From: Coriaria nepalensis
Lineage: Eukaryota > Streptophyta > Magnoliopsida > Cucurbitales > Coriariaceae
Length of the DNA stretch: 64,000 bases
Assembly: GCA_027186245.1 (NCBI GenBank)
Contig: CP114498.1
Location: 4,161,501-4,225,500, forward strand
Reading direction: 5' to 3'
Shown: positions 38,901 through 50,440 of the stretch, in pieces
Layout of the letters: each line of letters opens with the position of its first letter
Position numbering within the stretch: position 1 is the first letter of the stretch
The notes under the pieces: generated by a model
Told to the model about the DNA's origin: nothing
Databases searched by the model: none
What the model saw: only the letters and a program-made list of their open reading frames with translations
Program-made: the position numbers and the translations under genes

Positions 38901-40806
38901 AAAAATCTTCAAGCTTGACACCATAGTTGGCGACAATTTCTGATTAGTTGAGTATTTGTACAAACATGAACTATATGGGAATGAGAAGTTCCAGAATTAT
39001 CAGAACCTTACCGAGACGTTCCTTTTCACCATCAGCATATCTCACATTAATAAGACCAATCTCCTGGAAAGGAAAATATTGAAAAATAAGATATTATTTA
39101 CATTATTGTTGCCAAAAACACAAGAGTAAGCTCCAGGAAAAGTATACTGATTGTCTAAAGTTCTCATCGCTCTGTCAGCTTCATCTGAGGTGGTATATTT
39201 CACAAAACAACTTTCCAGAGAGGTAAACCTAGATGAGCTCAATTTTTTTCTTACATCATTACATAAAATTATAAAAATCAGGAAAACGAAAAAGGAAACC
39301 AAAGATAGATATAGCAATACCAAATACGTTATTATACACTTATTACCCCTCAACCCCCCTCCCAAAAAGAAAAAAGAAAAAGAAAAATGAGAGAAATGTG
39401 ATAAGAGCTCAACGCAAAGTACCTTGTTGGTGGCCTGTTCGCTTATCCTTTAATATTACAATCTCATCAATAGTTCCAAGTTGTTCGAACAATGGACGGA
39501 TCGGAAAAATAAAATGATATACAAAATTAATATCAAATAAAACAGTTATAAGATAAAGGTAGCTTGAACTCTGAAAAGTATTCATGGGTTAGTACTTTCA
39601 GGAAGCCAGTCAATTGCTCGGCTAAAACAAACAAAACTAAAATCTTCGAAGGACAAGCATATTCTGACCCTTCGATTGTAATTTATGTTTGTTCCTTAGG
39701 GAATATGAGACTCCAATGCATACACATTCGCAGCTAATAGAATACACAAAGTTAACTGGATGTAAGCAACAACTTACAAGTTCTTAAGTGGCTGTCCTTG
39801 GAACTTGTGCAACATATAGTTTTGCTTGATTAGCAGCATCAATGACATCTAGGAAATAATTAGCATGTTCATTACCTATTCTTAGATAGGAAAAAAAAAA
39901 AACCCACAACAATAAAGATGCATTCAAGCAGAATTTACAAGATTCCCACAAGAAACTTTCCACACCCCACCCATATTCTAATGTAGGGAGAGAAAAGGTA
40001 CAAACAAAAAACCCAAAAGATAGAAATGCACAGGGTAATTTTTTTGAGAGAGAAAAAAATAAATAAAAAGAAAGAAAGAAAAGAAAATTAAAAAAATTTC
40101 ACTCGACGGAGCATTAAGCTACCGAAGGAAACTTCAAAATCAGGGGACTGTCACTGAAATTTCACTTCCCATTTCTTCCAGTCACTTACTCCATCAAGTA
40201 TAGCCATAACACTCTTAACTGCTAAGAAAAATAGAGAATTGAAGACAGAAGAACCCTGAACACTCATCAAATTCATCATTCAGTAAGCATTAACGTTTTT
40301 TTCTTTATCCATAACTATCACTCTTCTGAAAAAAAAAAAAAAAAGATAATAAATAAATAAAGGCTCTCAGATAGAAGCATGTAACAAGTACCTGATAAAG
40401 ATCCACCGTTAGAACTATGCCGGAACCTTTTGCGTCCAGAATGAGGAAAATAATTACCACCGTTCGACTTGCATCCTCCTCCACCTTCAACCGCCGCATT
40501 TGGCTCGCTGTGCAAGTGAAACTTCTGATGGTAGTCCGGCTGATGATTCTGGTGGTCCGGACGGTTCAAGTTATGTTGCTGCTGATGGAACTCCGGCTGA
40601 TAATTCTGGTGGTCCGGTGGAACAAGATTCTAGTTATGGTGGTTCTGGTAATAGAAATTATTAGCGTTGTTAAGATGTTGATCATGGGGGTTCCGAGGTT
40701 GATCGTATTGATTATGGTTGTAGTTAAAATTGTTGGCTGTGTGGTCATCTGAGGACGAACCGGAGGAGGAAGAAGAAGGAGTAGCTCTTTACATCTCCAC
40801 ATTTGC
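35925..40806 (-). pseudogene. SSF: FCA-related RRM-WW gene (SISTER OF FCA-like), decayed
   Basis: Intron-containing homologue of FCA/SSF, RNA-binding proteins with two RRMs and a WW domain that regulate flowering through FLC. Minus-strand pieces: 40806-40392 (Asn/His/Gln-rich N-terminus), 39848-39778 and about 39503-39423 (RRM1, KLYVAQVPRTAT then FEQLGTIDEIVILKDKRTG), about 39216-39136 (CFVKYTTSDEADRAMRTL), 39063-39012, about 38541-38488 (RRM2, KLYVGGLNKDSTKREIEE), about 38295-38252, 37792-37713 (GCGFVKFAPRDMAVSAI), 37621-37557, 37221-36924, 36726-36614 and 36557-36342 (WW: CDWSEHTCPDGCKYYYNC then WEKPEQL), perhaps 36007-35925 (last exon). Cysteines in the WW block favour SSF over FCA. In-frame stops: 40630-40632, 39784-39786, 37134-37136 and 36927-36929. 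There is no AG before the second RRM1 piece or the RRM2 piece, and a GT is missing after CCTGGA near 39,130. No good start codon was seen (ATG then TAA near 40,795). Confidence 0.78.
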
Positions 40807-40999
40807 CGACTTGAATTTCTCGCGAACCCTAGGTTTTTGTCAGTTACGACTGATCGGAGAAGACGACTGTGAACAAGAAAGAGAAGATCACGTAAAGAAC
40901 TGTGGGAGTTCCCGCCGACAGAAACTCTTTCAAGTCCTTTTTATGGACTTTGGCCCAGTCCATTTTTACCCTTATTGTTAGTTCCTCTTTCTTTTCTTT

Positions 41000-41039
<40 letters not shown>

Positions 41040-41748
41040 TGGAAACCCAGTGCGGGGTCAAAATGAAATAAATGTAAAATATGGGGAATAAAATAGAAAT
41101 ACAGAGTACCAAAACAAAACGACTCATAGTTATAGACTCAGCGCGATCCGTGACAATAACTCTTCATCGTCAAGCTCCAAGCCCCAAGCCCTAGCTCTCA
41201 TTTTCTGCTCGCCGCTCCACTCTTCAGGTAAAGCTTGCTCTATTTCAAGTTGTCAACTCCATTTGAGGACCAAATCAATTGTGATATCAATTTTTTTAAT
41301 CTTCTTATGGAAATTGATTTGTGAAAGAGAGAAGCTCCGGAGAATTTTTCCGAGAAATGTTTTCCCTTAATCTTGTATTTTCTCTACAAGTTACTTAGTT
41401 TCTGAAGCGATTTTGTAAGTTGATTGTACTTCGGCTTTCAATTTGTAGTTGATAATTGCTAGGTTTATAGTGCTAAAGTGAATGCGTGATATTAGGTAAG
41501 TCACTTTGTAATTGAGTTTCTTGCGCTGGATATCGTGTTTTTTTTTTTCAGTAATTATCTGGATAATTAGAGGTTTTTTTTTTTTTTCTTTTCTTTCGAT
41601 CTTCCTATTCAATTTAAAGTTTTGAAATATACCTTATCATTTGAAGTTTCTTGTTTTTCATTTCTTATATTGGTAGTTTTTCTGTGTCATTATTGATATT
41701 TTTTTTTTTAATAGTGCAGTGTTGAAGTCCGTTTTGGAACTTGTTTAG
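40807..41748. promoter_or_regulatory. Shared divergent promoter region and 5' leaders
   Basis: Lies between the minus-strand FCA-related locus and the plus-strand zinc-knuckle gene. Minus-side leader is probably about 40,807-40,960 (contains AACCCTAGG, a telo-box-like motif of plant growth genes). A (CTTT)n tract covers about 40,990-41,040. The plus-side leader appears to have an exon ending at 41227 (CTCTTCAG before GTAAAG) and an intron 41228-41719, the second leader exon starting 41720. TATA-less. Confidence 0.6.
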
Positions 41749-44035
41749 ATGGCGGATACACCGGATGCGGATTTGGATGATGATTTCAGCGACTTATACA
41801 AGGAGTACACTGGCCCTCCAGGAACAACCACTACTAATGCCCAAGAGAAACCAAAAACAAATAAAAGGTCTCAAGCAGGTTCTGATGAGGAGGATGGACC
41901 TTCTGATCCCAATGCAGTTCCTACTGATTTTACTAGTCGAGAAGCTAAGGTATGGGAGGCTAAGTCAAAGGCCACTGAGAGGAACTGGAAAAAGAGGAAA
42001 GAGGAGGAAATGATCTGCAAAATATGTGGAGAATCAGGCCACTTCACTCAGGTATTCCTAGGCTTCACTGCAATTACTTTCTCAGTTTTTGTTGTTTGTC
42101 TCTTTGAAAAATTTGTTTATCCAAGGTTTCTTACTGTCTTCTTAGTTTAAGTTGAGCCAACCTTTTGTGGACTGAAGCAGAAATTCAAAACTTGTATCAA
42201 GTTCATCCTATTGTGCAACTCCTAAATAAAGCCCAATGTACCATTTATTTATATATCAATCTTCTTTTGGTTTTTCTTATTCCTCTCATCATGATATGGT
42301 CTGTTTGAGGACTTGCTCTGGTTCATAGATTAATGATAATATTGCTGTATATAGGTTGATAATTTTGAGTTTGTTTTACCTTTAACTGTTATTTCATCAT
42401 GCTGAACTTCAGGGGTGCCCCTCTACTCTTGGAGCCAACCGTAAATCGCAAGATTTTTTTGAAAGGGTGCCTGCCAGGGGAAAACATGGGAGAGATCTTT
42501 TCACTGAAAAAGTGGTACATAAGATTGAGAAGGATATTGGATGTAAACTCAAGATGGATGAGAAGTTTATTATTGTTAGTGGCAAGGACAGGTTGATTTT
42601 GGCTAAAGGTGTGGATGCTGTGCACAAGGTGATTAAGGAAGAAGGTGATCAAAGGGGCTCTAGCTCTCATATGACCAGGTCCAGGTCACCAGAGCGAAGC
42701 CCTGCTGGATCACGGTTGCAACGCTCTGAATCTCAGAGGTCTCACTCCAGACCTCGAAATGGATCACACTTGCCATCCAAGTCTAGCAGGCCAGAGAAGA
42801 TTACAGAGAATCGTGTGCGTGAAGATCTGCAGAAGATGTCAAGGGGTTCTCCACAAGGTAGGGACAGCATAGGATATGTTAACGGCATCCATAAGAAACT
42901 GGTAATTTTTGGTAATTTTAGTTGCAGCTTGCACGTTTATCTAGATTTCATAAGAGTTGATAGTTCTTTCATGCCTTATTCTGTATTCATAATCATGTTG
43001 CTTGCATTCGAATTTGTTATGTTTGCAGCAAGAGGTAAGTTCTTCTGTCCAAGCTTTTCTGTAACAATTCTGAAGTTACTTTCATGGGTGGGTCCGAATT
43101 GGTCTGGCTGTGTCTCAATTCAAAATAATATCCCAAAAGCATATCGGGTTTCTTCCCCCCGCTAATATCCCCATGTGATTATAAGATTATATATTGATAT
43201 AAAGCTACCGTCTGTGTTAGCATATAAAAATGCTTAACATACTCTTCGTTTTATGAAGCTTATGGTCACGACCGAGCTGGGGGTCGTTCAAGCCATTCAA
43301 AATCTCCAGGACGTCTTCCTTACAGTGGTAACTCCTTTAGTTCATATGATAATAATCATCCAAGTAAGATTGCTTATAGAAATGATGGATGGGATACTGA
43401 AAGAAGAGGATCTGAGTTGCAACAAAATCGTCAGTTAGACTTCCTTGGTTTCCCTCAGACTCTTGAAGAATTAGAGTTGGAATATAAAAGGGAAGCTGTT
43501 GAATTGGGAAGAATCCGTGATAAGGAAGAAGATGAAGAAAATCACAAGCATCGAGAGGTATGGGTCATTTTATTATTATTCTGCTCACACTATAGTACCA
43601 AATAACCCTCTTTGTACACCCAAACTCTTGTATGGTTTGCTGTATTAACTACATGTTTTGTCCTGTTGTTTTTGTTTTAAATACAAAAAGACTATAAGGG
43701 AGACAAGGGAGAATTCCATAAATAAACTGGCTCTCCTGAGGGCCATGCATGCCAAACAGTGGGATGAATTTCTTGAACTAGATATTCAAAAGCATCAGCA
43801 GCAGGCACGTCAGCAAATTCCAACCTCAAGCTTTGCTGGTTATAAGCAGCATAACTATTCTGAATATGATGGCTTCTCTGCTCATCCTCATTACGATGGG
43901 GCCAATTTAGCCATGGATTCAAGGAGCAGGTATCCAAACCAAATGGAAAGTTATCCTTCAAGGCCTCATGACAATTTTGGGGATTTTGAGCGTAAGAGAC
44001 GCGATGATTATGGGAAATCTTACAATCGGTACTAA
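41749..44035 (+). CDS. CCHC zinc-knuckle protein with KH-like region and Arg/Ser tail
   Basis: Exons 41749-42051, 42413-42857, 43259-43557 and 43691-44035, phases consistent, 463 residues. The zinc knuckle is C90-X2-C93-X4-H98-X4-C103, formed across the first intron (CKICGESGHFTQ then GC). A region at about residues 125-175 (DLFTEKVVHKIEKDIGCKLK and AKGVDAVHKVIKEE) looks KH-like. Then an Arg/Ser/Pro-rich stretch (RSRSPERSPAG), a charged helical region LEELELEYKREAVELGRI and MHAKQWDEFLELD, and a Tyr/Asp/Arg-rich C-terminus. The domain mix suggests an RNA-binding nuclear protein, possibly in splicing or RNA processing; that is inference. I recognise it as a conserved plant zinc-knuckle family but not by symbol. 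The leader holds an intron upstream of the ATG. No lesion seen. Confidence 0.88.
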
Positions 44036-44128
44036 AAGTTAGCTAGACTGGTAGCTGGGTGAGTGGTTTGTCTTAACTCTTGCCATTCAAACAAAATGAA
44101 AGATGGATGTTAGTTCTCTTTTTTCTCA

Positions 44129-44252
44129 TAGCTTCCCTCAGAATTGTTTATCCCAATTCCCACAATCTCCCTTATAGCACATAACTTCAGTAGCTTCCCT
44201 CAGAATTGTTTATCCCAATTCCCACAATCTCCCTTATAGCACATAACTTCAG
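44129..44252. repeat. Perfect 62-bp tandem duplication in the 3' flank
   Basis: 44129-44190 and 44191-44252 are identical by eye, from TAGCTTCCCTCAG to ATAACTTCAG. It lies about 95 bases after the zinc-knuckle stop, so probably inside its 3' UTR. Perfect identity implies a recent event or an assembly artefact. Confidence 0.92.
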
Positions 44253-45400
44253 TGGCTGTTCTTAACACAACAGAAAATGCATGGCTGATGTAGGTTTTAG
44301 AATTCGGTGTGATTTTAGTGGGCAAGACCGTAGCATAGAGATTATTTTGTTCATTCAGCTTTTAGCTTTAATTTCCTTCCAAAAACTTTTCAGGGTTCAC
44401 ATCTGAGTTGCGTAGGCATAATGCGGTTGAGGAACACCAAAGCAAAGGTAAGTTTATTAACCATGGTATTGAACTTGGTAGATAATGATGTTACCGGATG
44501 AATTCCTTTTACTTTATGCCCAAAATGGGTTCGGCTTGTTTAGAACCTCGTTGTGAAGACAAGCGACAAATTCATTTTGAATTTATCAGTATGTGGAATT
44601 TGTGCACTTCCGACTCTTTTGAAACTGAATTAAAATTCAGAATTGGTACTGTGCCAATTTTTTCTTTAGTCTATAATTTTCTTGTCAAAGAATTGGAAGT
44701 ATTTGTATTGTGCCTTCAATGCAGAGCAAACAGTAAGGATGGTAAAGAGTTTATTTTCTGTGAATACAAAAATTAAATAGCAGAATTTTGATATGTATGA
44801 TTTTTGGAGGTATTTTTGTATTTACATGATGGTAACTTATCAAAATTCATTATAACTACAAATACTGTTATAATATTAATAGAAGATTTTTAGTTATAGT
44901 AAGCTTTAGGAGATAATTTGAAGAAATAACTTTATTTGAAGAATCGATTTGGTACATAACCTCTTTTTGATCTTTTATGTTACATGACTCAAATATATAA
45001 TTAAAATGAATTTAAAAAGAAAAAAAAAAGAGATAAATTTAAAAAGAAAAAAAAAAAGAGATAATAAATAGAATAATGGGAAAGACTAAAATATCGTGTA
45101 CTTTCAAACTCTAAAAAAAGGCTCTTTCTTTTCTTCTTCCTTTTTCTCATCTGTGTGAATCGGAGCACTTTCCTCTTCCTTTTTCTTTTTCCCTCTGCTC
45201 TATGCTCGTGAACTTAGATGTTCGAAATCTAGGTTGGAGCAAGTTTTTTCTTCATTAACAACCTGGTTCTTCTTCTTCATTAGGCCGATAGCAAGTTAAG
45301 GTCTTCTTCTTCATCAATTCAAAAAAAGAGAAAATAAACCTCCAATCAATCCACGATTTAGGATGAAGATCATTTTGGAATCATGTAGACTGATTTTCAA
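44253..45400. other. Intergenic, no gene
   Basis: Possibly includes the end of the zinc-knuckle 3' UTR. A duplicated A-rich phrase (AGATAAATTTAAAAAG near 45,030 and the preceding copy) lies next to a pyrimidine-rich block (45,118-45,200). Confidence 0.5.
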
Positions 45401-45439
45401 TTTATGATCTGGATTTTAGACTCATTCTAGTATGTTAAC

Positions 45440-46150
45440 TTTGTCTATGAATTTGGAATTGATTCTAAGTGTTATTAACATTATGGAAAAAATATATCAT
45501 AAAATAAGCTCTTAGAGTTTTCTATAAAATATAGAAATCTATAAATTGAAGTTATATAAATTGAGATAAAAATTTTCAAAGTTGAATGACTTTAATTCGT
45601 TATTTGGATTTCAAACTATCTGTGATCTTTGTCCAACAATTTTAGACTGATTCAAAATGTTATAAAATCATTAAAAAAAATTTATTATAAAAATAGACTT
45701 ATAATTTTTCATAAAGTCAAGGAACACTTTAATCGAAACTATATAACTTAAGATAAAAGTTTTTAAAGTTAACTGAATAATTTCGATATAGGAATTTCAG
45801 TCTAAGACAATCACTTAGAATTTTGGTCCAACGACATTATAATATCATACAAAAAAAAATATCATAAAAATACATCCCTAGAGCTTTCCATAGAGTTTAG
45901 GAATGCATCAATCAGAGCTATATAACCCGAGATAAAAATTCTTAAACTTGATTGAATAGTTTCGGTACGAGATTTAGGTTGAGGACAATTATTTCGAACC
46001 ATGACTTTCGGTCCAACAATGACATTTTAAAATTGTATATAAAAAAAAGATGTATATATCACAAAACCAAACTTTTAGAGATTTCTATAGAGATAAAGAA
46101 CTCAATCAGAATTAAATAAGTCGTGATCAAATTTTTTAAAGTTGATATAT
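45440..46150 (+). repeat. Left arm of foldback: about four tandem units of about 190 bp
   Basis: The landmark GTCCAAC recurs at 45631, about 45826 and 46011 (spacings about 195 and 185). Each unit also has AAAAATATATCATAAAA-type, TAGAG(C/T)TTTC(T/C)ATA, TATATAA...GAGATAAAAATT and AAAGTTGA(A/C)TGA phrases. Units have diverged. The same unit appears inverted at 46,860-47,640. Confidence 0.8.
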
Positions 46151-46800
46151 TTAGTGTCCAGGAACAATTTAGGGGTTTAGTGTTTGGAGTTAGTATTAAG
46201 GTTTAAGTTGTATGTCTAGGAATTAGGGTTTATGGTTTAAGTTTAAGGTTTCAGGATTTAGAATGAGGGTTTAGGTTTTAGGGTTTAGAGTTAGGGTTAA
46301 GGTTTAAGGTGTATGTTTAGGGTTTATGATTTAGGATCTAAGATTTAAGTTTAAGGTTTTGAGTTTTGGGTTTTGGATTTAGGGTTTAAGTTTTAAGTTT
46401 AGAATTTAGGGTTTAGTATTTAGGGTTTAGTATTTAGGGTTAATGATTTAGTGTTTAGGGTTAGGATTATTGTTAGTGTTAGGATTTAAGATACATGGTT
46501 TAGATATCAGATTTTTCGAGTCTACAAATCCTAAACCATAAACTGTAAATCTTGAACCATAAATCCTAATGGTTTCAGGTTTAGTATTTAAGGTCTAAGG
46601 TTTAAGTTGTATAGTTTAAGGTGTAGGGTCTATGGTCTTGGGTTCAATGTTTATGGTTTATTGTGTATGGCTTAAGTTTAGGGTTTAAGGTTTAAAATTT
46701 GGGGTTTATGCTGACACCGTTAGTGTTTAAGGTTCGAGGTTTATTGTTTAAGTTTTAGGTTTTAGGATTTATGATTTATAGGCTGAAAAATATAATATCT
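46151..46800. repeat. Telomere-like core, degenerate TTTAGGG repeats
   Basis: Dense degenerate and exact copies of the plant telomere unit (for example GTTTTAGGGTTTAGAG near 46,274 and GTATTTAGGGTTTAG near 46,410). Around 46,510-46,570 the orientation flips to CCTAAACC/CCATAAA and then returns. Bounded on both sides by the about 190-bp repeat arms. Confidence 0.85.
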
Positions 46801-46859
46801 AAACCATAGACTTAATCCATAAACTATACACCAAACATGCATCTTATATGTTGGATCGA

Positions 46860-47640
46860 AATTCTCAGACCAAGAATATTCACAGAATTTCAAGAATTTT
46901 TATATCATATTATATCACTTTAATTGAAGTATTTCTAAACTCTATAGAAACTCTAAGAGTCTATTTTTATGATATATTTTTATAATTTTATAATATCATT
47001 GTTGGACTAGAAGTCATGGTCTGAAATTATTGTCTTGGACAAAAATCTTGGATCGAAAATATTCAATTAACTTTAAGAATCTTTATCTCGGCTCATAGAA
47101 CTCCAATTGAGGTGTTCTTAAACTCTATTAAAAATTCTAAAAGTTAATTTTTCTGATATATTTTTTATAACTTTAAAATGTCATTGTTGGACTGAAAGTC
47201 ATAGTCCAAAATTATTGTTCTGGATTGAAATCCCAAACCGAAATTATGCAGTCAACTTTAAAACTCTTCATCACGACTTATATAACTATAATTAAGTATT
47301 GCTAGGCTTTATGGAAAGCTCTAAGGGTCTATGTTTATAATATATTTTTGGTATTATTTTATAATTCATTGTTAGACCGAAATTCCAAATGATTATCTTG
47401 GACCGAAATTCCTAGTAGAAATTATTTAGTTAGCTTTAAAATTTTTTATCTCAGATTATATAAGTTCAATTAAGATGTTTCTAAACTCTATGGAAAGATC
47501 GAAAAGTCTAGTTTATAATATAGTTCTATATGGTTTTATAACATATAGAACTAGTCTAAAGTTCTTGAAAAAGACCACGAACTGGAACCAGTCCAAAATT
47601 ATGATCACGGACATGAACCAGTTCGAAATTTTCTTACCAA
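46860..47640 (-). repeat. Right arm of foldback: about four inverted units
   Basis: On the minus strand it reads as the left-arm unit; GTTGGAC (complement of GTCCAAC) recurs near 47001, 47187 and, as GTTAGAC, 47371. AACTTTAAGAATCTTTATCTC corresponds to the inverted GAGATAAAAATTCTTAAA phrase of the left arm. Confidence 0.8.
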
Positions 47641-48257
47641 AATTTTAGTCCAATATCGTTTTTTGAAATATGATATTTCAGTCGTAATATTTCGAGATTT
47701 CAGTAAAATGGAATACAAATCTAAAAAGGATGAAGGATCAACCAAAATTGGAATGCTTGAAAGAGGAAAATATAGTTCGATTCTTGAACAATAATGGAGC
47801 AAAAATGAAAAAAAAAATATTAGGAGGAAGAATATGTTAAAGGAGGAATGATAGAATACTGATCATTTTTTTCCGACGAAAGATTAAGCAAAAATAAGAA
47901 TAATGAAAGTAAGGAAATTGAAATAATGAAAGCGATGAAAGTAAGGAAATTGAAATAATGAAAGCAATGATAGTTTTAGATGGTGCATTTTTATGTTAGG
48001 CTGTATTTTTCGAAAAATAGGTTGGAGCATTTTTTGTGAAGGAGGAAATTTATAGAGTTTGGCAGAAAAAGGAAGAAGATAAATTTGTAGGAGTAGTTTC
48101 CTCTTCTTCTTTTTATTTATTTATTTATTTATTAAATATTAAATAAATAATATAAAAACCAAGATTATCTATCAAAAAATAAAACATTGGTAATATTCTC
48201 TTTAAAAAAAACAATTTCTCATTTAACTAAAGATCATTGTCCTTAGTCAATAGTCAT

Positions 48258-48295
<38 letters not shown>

Positions 48296-50340
48296 ATACT
48301 TTTGCGTATGTTAGGAAGCTTTTAGCTTTCATTGGATACAGAAGGTAAATTAAATTGAATCATTGAGAGAAATTTCTCATGTGTAAAAATCATAAGTAAT
48401 TCTCAATATGTGGACGAGTATGAACTGGATCCACCATGTGGTATGTTGGTTGTTTCAAGTGTCATCGTACACACCACTTGGCACTTTATCATTTAATTAT
48501 TGATCCAGGTGTATGAAAGGTCCAAATCGAGGTCGACTTGCTCCCACGAAAGACAAGTTAATTACTTGTCCTAGCCATGAAGCCATGGCGCTATCCTCCT
48601 TGCCTTTCATTTACTTTTTTAACAGAAGCCATCAGCATGATCTATTTCGGAAAAAGGTGAAGAGAACTGCGAAATCAATTTTGTATGGGAAAATTAAGAT
48701 AAATTCTTAAAACTTCATAAAAATTATAATACACCTTTAAAATTTATTATAATTAATATCTAAAAATGAAACTTAAAATTTATTATAATTAATATCTAAA
48801 AATGAAACTTAAAAGATTATTCAAAATTTTCACAACGGTAAAGTTAAATTTATTAGGTTATAGCTTCTCGTATTGCATAACAATCATAATAATCAATCGT
48901 TTCATAACTATTAATTAATTAATTACTTGAGTAATTATTAGAACCAACTTATTAAGTTTCAAAAACAATTTTTATATTGTAGGTGAGATTTGTACTTAGT
49001 TTTTTTTTATTATTTCTTTGTATAAATTATCATAATCTCTTCTTCATTAAGTCTCGATCCTTCTTTCGATAGTATTGAACATAACTTTACATTATTCTTT
49101 CTTCATTGAGCCTTTGCCCTTTCTTCAAGAGTGTTAACATAACTTTATATTTTAAGTAAATATAAAAATTTTAAATACTTTTAGAGTAGTTGGCGATAGC
49201 AACAGTAGAAGGGATAAAGAAGGTGGTAGTAAAGAGTTGTAGGTATGAAATTTTGATTTAAAATATGTAGTAGGGTAAAAAATATAAACATTAAATTTTA
49301 AGGTCCAAAACAAAAAAAAAAGATTGAAATTGGGTCAATTACAATATTTTTTATGGCTAAAAATATTAAAATTTCATATTTACATGTGTCATAGTGTTGA
49401 TGTATTAAAAATATGTTAGCTTCCATTTTTGTACGAGAAAATTTCAATTTATAATGATTAAATTATAAATTAAATAAACAATTATAAATAGATAATTTGT
49501 AAACAAACTAAAAAAAATTTAAAAAAATAATATAAAATATTTTAAAATTAAGAAATAATCCTTTAGAAAAATATATATTCCAATAATCATCTTCTTAAAG
49601 AAAAATCTCCCAAAATCCAAAACTAAGTATTTTGGAGAGAAATTTTTTTAGTAATATTATAATTAGAATACTATAAATGTTTAATTTTTCTTCTCCATAA
49701 TATTAAATATTAATAGTACAAATCGCTGTGATTTTTAAAGATTAAGAAAACCTTAAAACATTAATAAAATTTAAGAGCGTTTTTTAAATAAAAAAAGGAT
49801 TCCAATGATATATTAGTTTAATTAGAGGAAACTAAATGGTTATTTTTTAAATATCAAATACTCAACAAAAACATTGAAAAGACCTCAATAAAGAATACAA
49901 AATCTCAAAAGGCGATGAAAAAATTGCTTAGATCTTATTTCGCTTTAAACAAGGACCCAAACAAAAGAGTGACTCACTCAAGTATTTTTCCAAAAAGTAA
50001 ACTTGCCCGTAGTAATAGGACGGTGAGAGGGATCATTCATTTTTAGAGTAGGGACTGGAGCATAAATCGGTATCAATGGTGAAGAATCCGAACCTTTAGG
50101 CGATCCAAGAAAGAAAATAAATAAATATAGAATTGTTGAACTAGAAACTTCTGTGTAAAAAATAATATGTGGCTAGAAAATTAGGCCATAACTAGAGAGA
50201 TGACTCAAATCTGTAGCATTAATTGTTGATCAATACTAACTTCGTTATCATTGCTTTCTGGATATAAGTCATATAACTGAGTGAATCGAATGAATAGTAA
50301 AAAAGGAAGACGTTATTTTCAATGATTGGTAATTGATACA
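47641..50340. other. Intergenic, AT-rich, no gene
   Basis: Contains a duplicated phrase GAAAGTAAGGAAATTGAAATA (47,910-47,960), a (TA)n tract at 48,264-48,291 and a short tandem repeat of AACTTAAAATTTATTATAATTAATATC (48,740-48,795). No supported gene. Confidence 0.5.
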
Positions 50341-50350
50341 TCCCTTAATC

Positions 50351-50378
50351 ATATGTTATATATATATATATAACATAT
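50351..50378. promoter_or_regulatory. Palindromic TATA region of the GPAT gene
   Basis: Perfect 28-base palindrome: ATATGTTA, an alternating TA centre, then TAACATAT. It ends about 60 bases before the ATG at 50441, so one of its TATA phases probably serves as TATA box. Confidence 0.55.
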
Positions 50379-50440
50379 CAACACATTTCAATCCAAACCC
50401 ATAGCAGTACACTAATCAAAACAAAGCTTAAAGAAAAAAA

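Noticed and set aside
40417..40981. Plus-strand open frames of 83-111 residues
   Set aside because: They are antisense to the Asn/His-rich exon of the FCA-related locus; its biased composition keeps several frames open.
43027..43035. Micro-exon between GCAG and GTAAG in the zinc-knuckle gene
   Set aside because: The direct join 42857 to 43259 already keeps phase; the 6-base exon is possible but unsupported.
44498..44776. 92-residue open frame
   Set aside because: No family resemblance, no promoter or splice support, cysteine pattern not diagnostic.
46151..46800. Real telomere or chromosome end
   Set aside because: Repeats are degenerate, change orientation and are flanked by satellite arms and genes on both sides.
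48513..48710. 65-residue plus-strand frame
   Set aside because: No family, no splice partner, surrounded by AT-rich non-coding DNA.
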